Made by a program: the position numbers and the translations under genes. 18,756 nt of DNA from NCBI GenBank assembly GCA_003242275.1, contig QGUX01000028.1:1-18756 (forward strand). The letters run 5' to 3'. The notes under the pieces are model-generated. The model was not told where the DNA came from and made no database searches. It saw nothing but the letters and a program-made list of their open reading frames with translations. The stretch comes from Pseudomonadota bacterium (lineage in GTDB: Bacteria; Pseudomonadota; Gammaproteobacteria; Steroidobacterales; Steroidobacteraceae). Below are positions 1 to 6,161 of the stretch, one piece after another; positions within the stretch are counted from its first letter, which is position 1, and the number at the start of each line of letters is the position of its first letter.

Positions 1-1386
1 CTGCTGCGCGCCCAGCCCGAGTACGTGATCGCGCCGCGGCGGGAGTTCGCGCACCTCGTGGCCATCGCGCAGCACGTCAACGACGCGGCGCGCATCGGTT
101 ATGTGTCCGACCAGTTCCTGCACGACCTCGCGGTCTGGTACCACCTGGCATGGATGGGCGAATCGGTGCGCCGCAGCCATCCGCTGGTGGCGCGCCTGGA
201 GGCCAAGGCGCGCGGCTTCGACGCCGCCGACCGCCGCGAGCTGCTGGGGCTGGTCGGCGAGCTGCTCGCCGGCGTGCTGCCGCGCTATCGCGCGCTGGCC
301 GACGCGGGCCGCTGCGAGCTCGCCACTTCGCCGTTCGCGCATCCCATCCTGCCGCTGCTGATCGACTTCGGCGCCGCGCGCGAGGGCGAGCCGCATGCGC
401 CGCACCCGCGCGCGTCCGCCTACCCGGGTGGCGCGGAACGCGCCGCGTGGCACCTGCAACGCGCGATCGAAGTGCACCAGCGCGTGTTCGGCCGCCGGCC
501 GCGCACCTGCTGGCCCTCGGAGGGTGCGATCAGCGAGCCGGTCGTGGCCGCCATCGAGGCCGCGGGTTTCGACTGCCTCGCCAGCAGCGTCAGCGTGCTG
601 GCGCCGTCACTGGCGCTGTCGGGGCGGCACATTCCCGACCGGCAGGACGAGGCCGAGCGGTTGCTGAACCGTCCCTGGCGCCTGCCGGAATCGCACCTGT
701 CCTGCTTCTTCCGCCACGACGGGCTGTCGGACCTGATCGGCTTCACCTACGGCAAGTGGCATGGCGACGACGCGGCGGCGCACTTCATCAATGAGCTGGT
801 CGCCATGGAGAAGCGCACCGCCGGCGAGCCGGACCGCATCGTGCTGGTGGCGCTGGATGGCGAGAACGCCTGGGAGCACTATCCGCACAATGGCTGGTAC
901 TTCCTGAACGCCCTGTACCGCGGCCTCGTCGATCATCCACGCCTGAAGCTGACCACGCTGTCCGCCTTCGTGGACGGCCAGCGTGCCGCCGGCATCACGC
1001 CCGCGCAGCTGCCGCGCCTGCGCGCCGGCTCGTGGGTGTACGGCACGCTGTCTACGTGGATGGGCGACCCGGACAAGAACCGCGGCTGGGACCTGCTGGT
1101 CGAGGCCAAGCATGCCTACGACGAGGTGGTGGCTTCCGGGCGGCTGAACCGCGAGGAGCTGGCCCGCGCGCAACAGCAGCTCGCGGCCTGCGAGGCCTCG
1201 GACTGGTACTGGTGGTTCGGCGACTACAACCCGGCCGAGGCAGTGCGCGACTTCGACCAGCTCTTCCGCCACCAGCTCACCAAGCTGTACCAGTCGCTGG
1301 GCCTCGCACCGCCGGCGCACCTGTCCAGGGTCATCAGCGAGGGGCACGGCCATCCCGAGGCAGGCGGCGTGATGCGACGCTCATGA
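1..1386 (+). CDS. GH57 glycoside hydrolase (alpha-amylase/glucanotransferase type), 5' truncated
   Basis: The reading frame is open from base 1 and lacks the N-terminal start of the (beta/alpha)7 barrel, so the true start lies upstream; the GTG at 25 is internal. Known GH57 signatures are visible. WPSEGAISEP (codons 511-540) carries the expected nucleophile Glu at 520-522. ALDGENAWEHYPHNGW carries the expected catalytic Asp at 856-858. A helical C-terminal region follows, with SDWYWWFGDYNPAE, typical of bacterial COG1449-type GH57 proteins. Family knowledge says GH57 enzymes act on alpha-1,4/1,6-glucans in the cytoplasm; which linkage is cut or transferred here cannot be told. The stop overlaps the malQ start (ATGA), suggesting translational coupling and a joint role in glycogen/maltodextrin turnover. 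Confidence 0.9.
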   Translation: MLRAQPEYVIAPRREFAHLVAIAQHVNDAARIGYVSDQFLHDLAVWYHLAWMGESVRRSHPLVARLEAKARGFDAADRRELLGLVGELLAGVLPRYRALADAGRCELATSPFAHPILPLLIDFGAAREGEPHAPHPRASAYPGGAERAAWHLQRAIEVHQRVFGRRPRTCWPSEGAISEPVVAAIEAAGFDCLASSVSVLAPSLALSGRHIPDRQDEAERLLNRPWRLPESHLSCFFRHDGLSDLIGFTYGKWHGDDAAAHFINELVAMEKRTAGEPDRIVLVALDGENAWEHYPHNGWYFLNALYRGLVDHPRLKLTTLSAFVDGQRAAGITPAQLPRLRAGSWVYGTLSTWMGDPDKNRGWDLLVEAKHAYDEVVASGRLNREELARAQQQLAACEASDWYWWFGDYNPAEAVRDFDQLFRHQLTKLYQSLGLAPPAHLSRVISEGHGHPEAGGVMRRS

Positions 1387-2759
1387 GCGCGCCGGCCCGG
1401 GGACCCGTGCTCTCGCAACGCCGCGCCGGCGTGCTGCTGCCGGCCAGCTCGCTGTGCACCGACGGGGAGGGGGCGCTGGGATGGCGCGCGCGGCGCTTCA
1501 TCGACTGGCTGGCCGAGGCGGGGTTCACCGTGTGGCAGCTGCTGCCGCTGGTGCCCGTCGATGCCTCCGGCTCACCCTACTGGGCACGCTCGGACCGCGC
1601 CGGCAATCCGGCGCTGCTCGACCGTGACGCGCCCGATCCGGGCAACGAGGACGACTTCGAAGCCTGGCGCGCGCAGCAGGCCGGCTGGCTCGAGGACTAC
1701 GTGCTGTTCGAGGCCCTCAGCGCCGAGCAGGACGGGCGGCCGTGGTGGCAGTGGCCGCTGCCACTGCGCGACCGCAAGCCGGCCGCGCTGGCGGACGCTG
1801 CGCGGCGCCTGAAGGAGCCCATCCGCGCCGCGGCCCGGGCGCAGTGGCGCTTCGACATGCAGTGGCGCGCGCTGCGCGAGCACGCCGCCTCGCGCGGCGT
1901 GCACCTGTTCGGCGACCTGCCCATCTACGTCGCGCCCGACTCGGTGGCCACCTGGGTGTACCGCGACCAGTTCCAGCTCGACGTGAACGGCGAGCCGCGC
2001 GCCGTCGCCGGCGTGCCGCCGGACTACTTCGCCGAGGACGGCCAGCTCTGGGGCAACCCGCTGTACGACTGGGAGGCGCACGAGCGCGACGGCTTCTCCT
2101 TCTGGCTGCGTCGCCTCGGCCTGCAGTCCGAGCGCTTCGACGTGCTGCGCATCGACCATTTCCGCGGCTTCGAGGCCTTCTGGGAAGTGCCGGCCGGATC
2201 GAGGACGGCCCGCGGGGGACGCTGGTGCAAGGCGCCGGGGCACGCGCTGCTGTCGAAGGTGCGCGCGGAACTGCCGCAGCTGGAGCTGGTGGCCGAGGAC
2301 CTCGGCGTGATCACCGACGAGGTGATCGAGCTGCGCAAGCGCTTCGCGCTGCCCGGCATGCGCGTGCTGCAGTTCGGTTTCGACGGCAACAACCGGAACC
2401 CCCACCTGCCGCACATGCACGAGGCCGACATCGTGGCCTACACCGGCACCCACGACAACGACACCACCGCCGGCTGGTATGCGTCGCTGTCGCCGGAGAT
2501 GCGCGACCGCGTGCGCCGCTTCCTGGCCCGGCCGGACCACGAAGTGCTGCATGCGCTGGTCCGGCTGGTGCTCTCATCGGTGGCCGGCATGGCCGTGCTG
2601 CCTGCCCAGGACCTTCTCGGCCTGGGCAGCGAGGCGCGCCTGAACCGCCCCGGTACCGCCATGGGCAACTGGGGGTGGCGCCTGCCCGTCGAATGGCTCA
2701 CCGCGCCGCTGGCGGCGCAATTCCGCGAGCTCAACCAGCTCTTCGGTCGGATAGACTAG
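1383..2759 (+). CDS. malQ: 4-alpha-glucanotransferase (amylomaltase, GH77)
   Basis: A 458-residue amylomaltase, which transfers alpha-1,4-glucan segments between maltodextrins. The start chosen is the ATG at 1383, which overlaps the stop of the GH57 gene in an ATGA; the frame is open further upstream, but only as a shadow of that gene. The N-terminus has the GH77 pattern (RRAGVLLPASSL, then VWQLLPLVPVD and SPYWARSDRAGNPALL). Catalytic residues are recognisable: nucleophile Asp258 in LRIDHFRGF, acid/base Glu305 in LVAEDLG, and transition-state Asp358 in YTGTHDNDTTAGW. The length matches the compact Thermus-type amylomaltases (~500 aa) rather than the ~690-aa enterobacterial MalQ. With GH57 and the nearby glgA it suggests cytoplasmic glycogen/maltodextrin metabolism. 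Confidence 0.96.
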   Translation: MSAPARGPVLSQRRAGVLLPASSLCTDGEGALGWRARRFIDWLAEAGFTVWQLLPLVPVDASGSPYWARSDRAGNPALLDRDAPDPGNEDDFEAWRAQQAGWLEDYVLFEALSAEQDGRPWWQWPLPLRDRKPAALADAARRLKEPIRAAARAQWRFDMQWRALREHAASRGVHLFGDLPIYVAPDSVATWVYRDQFQLDVNGEPRAVAGVPPDYFAEDGQLWGNPLYDWEAHERDGFSFWLRRLGLQSERFDVLRIDHFRGFEAFWEVPAGSRTARGGRWCKAPGHALLSKVRAELPQLELVAEDLGVITDEVIELRKRFALPGMRVLQFGFDGNNRNPHLPHMHEADIVAYTGTHDNDTTAGWYASLSPEMRDRVRRFLARPDHEVLHALVRLVLSSVAGMAVLPAQDLLGLGSEARLNRPGTAMGNWGWRLPVEWLTAPLAAQFRELNQLFGRID

Positions 2760-2763
2760 GGCC

Positions 2764-3216
2764 ATGATGCGGCGCAGGCTTCCCATCGCCCTGGCGGCCT
2801 CGGTGCTGCTGCTTTCCGGCGGCTGCTCCATCGCGCGCCTGGAGCCGCCGCGCCTGCAGGTGGTGGAGGTCGGCCTGATCGACGCCAGCGTGCTGCGCCA
2901 GCAGCTGCGGCTGCGCATGCGCGTGCAGAATCCCAACGACGTCGAGCTGCCCATCCGTGGCGTCTCCTACCAGGTGCAGCTGGCCGGCGAGACCTATGCC
3001 AGCGGCGAGTCCAACGGCGAAATCCTGGTACCGGCGCTGGGCGAGACCGAGTTCGACGTCGACATCACCGCCAACGCGGCCGCGGCACTGCTGCGCATCC
3101 TCGGCGACCGCAGCGGCAAGAATCCCGAGTACCGTGTGCTCGGCCGCGTGCACCTGGCGCGCGGCGTGCTGCGCAGCATTCCGTTCGAGCACAAGGGCGA
3201 GCTGAGGTTGAGGTAG
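2764..3216 (+). CDS. LEA14-like (LEA_2/WHy domain) lipoprotein
   Basis: A 150-residue protein beginning 4 bases after malQ, probably co-transcribed with it. The N-terminus has a basic MMRRR, a hydrophobic stretch and a lipobox-like LLSGGC with Cys21 as the likely lipidation site, although Ser at -3 is less usual than Leu. The rest resembles the LEA_2/WHy beta-sandwich: LRMRVQNPNDVELPIRGVSY, a diagnostic N-P-N-D stretch, then YQVQLAGETYASGES and alternating hydrophobic strands to the end. Family knowledge: small LEA14-like lipoproteins are common in proteobacteria and are linked loosely to desiccation or envelope stress, without a defined biochemical role. A second ATG at 2767 is equally possible as start. 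Confidence 0.8.
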   Translation: MMRRRLPIALAASVLLLSGGCSIARLEPPRLQVVEVGLIDASVLRQQLRLRMRVQNPNDVELPIRGVSYQVQLAGETYASGESNGEILVPALGETEFDVDITANAAAALLRILGDRSGKNPEYRVLGRVHLARGVLRSIPFEHKGELRLR

Positions 3217-3242
3217 GCGCGGCGGCCAGGGAGGGCAGTCGG

Positions 3243-3653
3243 ATGGGTGACCAGCGGCAAGTCATCTGGCTGACCCACCGCAGCACCTTGCGGATCTGGG
3301 CCGTGCTGGCCTTCCTTGCCATGGCCTGGCTCTCTGCCGGCCATTACTCCACCGGCGGTCCAGCTCGTGCGTTGGTGATCCTGCTGCCGGCCGGTTCAAT
3401 CACGTTGGCGGTGCTCCTCGCCGCCAGTTCAAAGCTCGGCATCGGGACCGATGGGCTGCACTGGCGAAGTGCACTGGGAAGGTCGAAGTTCATGGCCTGG
3501 GGCGACATCGAGGACGCCGTGTTCCTCGACGGAACGAGGGGCTGGATCATCCGTTCGGCCCGCGGTGACAGCATTCGCATCAACGGGCTCACGGCCGGGT
3601 GTCACATTTTGGCGAAGGAACTGGAGCGGCGCGGCGTCAGGGTATCCGGATAA
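3243..3653 (+). CDS. Two-TM membrane protein with bacterial PH-like domain, function unknown
   Basis: A 136-residue protein. The start ATG is preceded by a good ribosome-binding stretch (AGGGAGGG, about 3229-3236). Two hydrophobic segments (about residues 16-35 and 42-62) form a hairpin. A C-terminal cytoplasmic domain of about 70 residues follows (IGTDGLHWRS, AWGDIEDAVFLDG, GWIIRSARGDSIRING), with the strand pattern of small bacterial PH-like domains; this assignment rests on pattern only. It lies between the glycogen/LEA genes and the Rhs fragment, and its base composition is somewhat less GC-rich than malQ. It could be a resident gene or the left edge of the foreign block. No function is claimed. 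Confidence 0.65.
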   Translation: MGDQRQVIWLTHRSTLRIWAVLAFLAMAWLSAGHYSTGGPARALVILLPAGSITLAVLLAASSKLGIGTDGLHWRSALGRSKFMAWGDIEDAVFLDGTRGWIIRSARGDSIRINGLTAGCHILAKELERRGVRVSG

Positions 3654-3724
3654 GGTTGCCGAACGCTTCAGCGGTAATGCTGGATGGACGGTCAAGAACA
3701 GTTTGGGGCTGTAGGGTTCCAGGG

Positions 3725-4865
3725 ATGCCTGCAGGTGGCTTGAGGCAAGAAGCACTGAGGAATGCCATCGCTTGCATGAGCGACGGCGATGATTGGGATG
3801 GACCGGTGCCGCCCGAGGATCAGGAGGTCATGGACGAGATTACGCGCCGGGGATATGGAGGGCATGCCATGCTCGGATCCCTGGGGCTCATTCATATGAA
3901 CGGGCGGGTTTTTGACGCCATCCTTGGAAGGTTCCTGTCGCCCGGTCCTTTTGTTCCGGAACCCGGATTTACACAGAGCCATAATCGCTACTCGTATGTT
4001 TTCAATAATCCGCTGAGTTTCATTGACCCAAGCGGGTTCAATCCGGAAGGGACCGAGAATGATATTGACGAAATAACCGTGATTGGCGAGCGGATACCTT
4101 TCGAATGTCCGGCGCCAAACATCGTTGTCATATACAACGATTTCACGGTCCCCGATTGCATGGATCTTCAGCAGGCCGGCCTTTTGCAGTCCATTTTCCA
4201 ATGGGAGTATGAGTGGCAGGATGAGGTTCCCGGGACGTACTCGCCCTATGGCCGTTCGCTCCTGGTTTCGGCGCCACGTCACGGGCCATTTCGGGTGGTG
4301 GGGCGCGAGACGACAGCGTTGCGAAGTACGGTGCAGGTTGCGCAGCCGCAAAGTCGGCAGTGCTACGCACCGTTTACCGGCGGAGATTCGTACCTGAGTA
4401 ACTACGCCGCACGAGTTGGCAACTTGGTTGCCGGCGTCCTCGATTCGTTCAGTGGTGGCATTGACCTTGGGGCGCAGATTTCCGGCTCCGTAAACATCTT
4501 CAGTATCAAGCCCGGCTTCTCGGCCGGTGTCTTCAACGGGAATCTTTCCCTGACTGGCGCCGGCAACCTGACCCTCAGCGTGAAATCGCCTACGCCGGGT
4601 CGGCTTACCTACGGAGAGGCGAGTCTGTCGATCGGGCCAGTGAAGGTCGGAACTGCAAGCGCCAGCGTGACGGAGGGCATCTCGACACGCACCGGTTCGT
4701 TCTCCCAGGCCAACGACGGATTTTCGGGGATGGCCCGCATGGTCCCAGCTATCCGATACAACGAAGATCGTCAGCGTGCTGGGCTTGCTCGCTGGCACGT
4801 TCGCGGGCGCTTACGTGTTCCACTGGCTATTCCCCAAGGCGTTGGGGTCGAAGTCCAGTGTGTGA
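3725..4865 (+). pseudogene. Rhs C-terminal core fragment with frameshifted membrane-type C-terminus
   Basis: This is the 3' end of a Rhs gene without its signal, YD repeats or most of the core. The conserved Rhs end is clear: DWDGPVPPEDQ, RRGYGGHAM, LGLIHMNGRVFD, LGRFLSPGPF and NRYSYVFNNPLSFIDPSGF (about 3794-4041), then an ITVIGERI linker common in related Rhs proteins. A Gly/Ser-rich variable region follows (to about 4720). The frame (positions 2 mod 3) then turns into implausible basic sequence. Shifting by one at the G4 run 4726-4729 instead gives GWPAWSQLSDTTKIVS and a hydrophobic LGLLAGTFAGAYVFHWLF segment, ending at TGA 4863-4865. The start at 3725 is only a convenient ATG; 3776 and 3830 also exist. 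Lower GC than the neighbours. Family: polymorphic toxins of contact or T6SS-delivered competition. As it stands it is truncated and broken. Confidence 0.75.
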
Positions 4866-5304
4866 GTCGCCGCAAAGTGAGTCGTGCATTGGAACCGCGA
4901 AGCAATGCGGCATCGAGAGCTTTTGGCGAGACAATGCTGCGGGGAGATTCCTTTCTCATTTCGCTGATCCGCTCGCCTTGTTCAATGACGGGGTCAATCC
5001 ACTATCTAAGGTATGGCTTACGCCTCGAGAGCAAAATGATGCAAGGTTTATTGGCTTCTTATCACTCGTGACTGGCGGCACAGGATACGCAACTGGGTTC
5101 GAGGCGAGACTCGGAGCAAATCTACGTATCGCGCCGTTTGGGAATCGCACGGGCCATGAGCTTGGCCGATATCCTCACTATCACAGGCGTGGGGTCGATG
5201 CGGCCACTGGCGAGACACTTCCCGGTCAAGGAATTGGACGTCATCGGCCGTGGGAGACGAAATCGCCTGATACATCGTTCTGGGATCGATGGCTGCGCCG
5301 TTGA
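4858..5304 (+). CDS. Detached polymorphic-toxin C-terminal domain (orphan Rhs-CT module)
   Basis: This is a different frame from the Rhs fragment. The first usable start is a GTG at 4858, overlapping the shifted Rhs stop, and it may not be a real start. The believable sequence begins near ESFWRDN (about 4918) and continues FLSHFADPLALFNDG, WLTPREQNDARF, GNRTGHELGRYPHYHRR, GQGIGRHRPWE and SFWDRWLRR. The end, rich in His, Arg and Trp, looks like a catalytic toxin tail of the type seen at the C-termini of Rhs proteins; I recognise the pattern but cannot name the fold or activity. It overlaps the next gene by 16 bases, the normal toxin-immunity arrangement. Most likely a displaced CT module without its own delivery part, kept as raw material for Rhs tip exchange. 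Confidence 0.6.
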   Translation: MCESPQSESCIGTAKQCGIESFWRDNAAGRFLSHFADPLALFNDGVNPLSKVWLTPREQNDARFIGFLSLVTGGTGYATGFEARLGANLRIAPFGNRTGHELGRYPHYHRRGVDAATGETLPGQGIGRHRPWETKSPDTSFWDRWLRR

Positions 5305-5642
5305 TCCTCAGCGATCAGGGGGACGTTGCTGTCTTTGAGACAGTGCGCGATCTTGAGCGTTACGTGGAGTCACCGGACGTTGCTGCCTACCGTGTCTATG
5401 ATGCTCCTGGGCGACGTTACTTCTTCAAGGGATATCGATATCCTGCGATAGATGGATCGGTGTTCCAGAGGGTCAAGTCGGTACAGCTCGACGAGGAGAA
5501 TCCTGGCCATGATGCGGCGGATGAACTCATGGAGTTGCTGCGTAGCTACTTGCGGCGCGTCGAGCGCCGCGAGCCGAGCGAAGCGTTGTCACTTCAGCAG
5601 CTAGTACAGAAGACAATCGAGATTAGCGGATACACGCGATAG
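5289..5642 (+). CDS. Probable immunity protein for the adjacent toxin module
   Basis: A small acidic-to-neutral soluble protein of 117 residues whose ATG lies inside the end of the toxin frame (toxin stop at 5302-5304). It opens PLILSDQGDVAVFETVRDLERYVESPDV, shown here in parts as PLILSDQGDVAVFET and DLERYVESPDV, a start typical of small proteins encoded just after Rhs/polymorphic-toxin tails. It then has short strands (AYRVYDAPGRRYFFKGY) and a helical C-terminal half (DAADELMELLRSYLRRV, LQQLVQKTIEI). No signal peptide or membrane segment is visible, so it should act in the cytoplasm by binding its cognate toxin. The assignment comes from position, size and overlap; the immunity family is not named. 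Lower GC than the flanking housekeeping genes. Confidence 0.65.
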   Translation: MAAPLILSDQGDVAVFETVRDLERYVESPDVAAYRVYDAPGRRYFFKGYRYPAIDGSVFQRVKSVQLDEENPGHDAADELMELLRSYLRRVERREPSEALSLQQLVQKTIEISGYTR

Positions 5643-5677
5643 CAATCGTCCGTAGTGGAACCCGCTCTCACCGCCCG

Positions 5678-5770
5678 TCACGCCGCGTGCAGGGCGTGTT
5701 GTTGGTAAGCGAGCGCACGCGGCGCGCCGGGCTGCGGCGTGCAGACGTTGTGAACTGTGGCGCTGTTCAT
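5678..5770 (-). CDS. Possible 30-residue peptide ORF downstream of attC-like element
   Basis: A minus-strand ORF reading MNSATVHNVCTPQPG, then ending QQHALHAA and a TGA. It is preceded by a well-placed ribosome-binding site (GGAG, 7 bases before the ATG) and begins about 30 bases past the folded repeat at 5800-5890. The Shine-Dalgarno spacing is the only positive signal. The peptide has no recognised domain and could be a small integron-cassette-like ORF, the 5' end of a deleted gene, or chance. Confidence 0.3.
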   Translation of the reverse strand: MNSATVHNVCTPQPGAPRALAYQQHALHAA

Positions 5771-5799
5771 CGCTGTGCTCCGAAGAGGCGGGCACTTAA

Positions 5800-5890
5800 A
5801 CATAACGCTGAGAGGTTTATGCGCAGTTGGCCTGCGGCCAACGGTCCGTGCGCGCTGCGCGCGCACCGCATAATCCGCGCTAAGTTGAGG
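5800..5890 (-). repeat. Long imperfect inverted repeat resembling an integron attC site
   Basis: The arms TTATGCG (5817-5823) and CGCATAA (5867-5873) enclose two perfect inner hairpins: GTTGGCC-TGC-GGCCAAC (5826-5842) and GTGCGCGC-TGC-GCGCGCAC (5848-5866). Outside the arms the pairing becomes imperfect, with mismatched bases, and reaches AAC (5804-5806) opposite GTT (5884-5886). Read on the minus strand this gives CCTCAAC at one end and GTTATGT at the other. That resembles the R''/R' boxes of attC sites (consensus ending AAC and beginning GTT), and the ~91-base length fits. The boxes deviate from the RYYYAAC/GTTRRRY consensus, so a non-integron repeat or a transcription terminator remains possible. 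Confidence 0.4.
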
Positions 5891-5930
5891 CGCGCTGACG
5901 CGCGCCGCTGTTGCCGGTAAGCGGCCAAAG

Positions 5931-6161
5931 TCAGAACAGCTTGCCTTGCTTGGCGAGTTCTTCCGGATCGGAACCTGAGCGCAGCAGGCCGATGATGATG
6001 AACTGCCAGCGCCGCCTGGCCATTTCCGCGGGCACATCGGCGACAGCCGAAGTCGGACCAAGGTTGAGCTGGAACTTTGGTGAATGTGCCGTCGCGTTGG
6101 TCCCGGAAATTCCGGTGCCGTTCACGAATGCCAGGACGTTCCACGAGGGCCTGGCGTGGTC
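5931..6161 (-). pseudogene. Gene-tail remnant downstream of glgA, in glgA's own frame
   Basis: Reading straight past the glgA stop on the minus strand, the same frame stays open for 76 more codons. It reads WNVLAFVNGTGISGTN, FQLNLGPTSAVADVP and RRRWQFIIIGLLRSG, ending EELAKQGKLF before a TGA at 5933-5931. Only a GTG (6125) and a late ATG serve as starts, and no ribosome-binding site stands out. The sequence looks like real coding material (mixed hydrophobic and charged, less GC-rich) but I recognise no family. It may be the 3' end of a gene cut by rearrangement, or a small hypothetical gene starting at the GTG. It ends about 40 bases before the attC-like repeat, as a cassette gene would. Confidence 0.35.

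Noticed and set aside
4720..4735. Programmed ribosomal frameshift in the Rhs fragment
   Set aside because: No heptameric slippery sequence or downstream structure stands out; with the gene already headless, mutation or sequencing error is simpler.
3692..4798. 368-residue minus-strand open frame opposite the Rhs fragment
   Set aside because: The plus strand carries unmistakable Rhs core motifs; the minus frame has no recognisable domain and no ribosome-binding site.
4858..5071. Continuation of the Rhs frame to the stop at 5071
   Set aside because: The sequence after 4741 in that frame is basic and irregular, while other frames give a hydrophobic tail and then toxin motifs. It is treated as read-through after a frameshift.
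6141..6159. CCACG/CGTGG inverted repeat next to the glgA stop as a terminator
   Set aside because: Only a 5-base stem with a 9-base loop and no T-run on the glgA strand; too weak to call.
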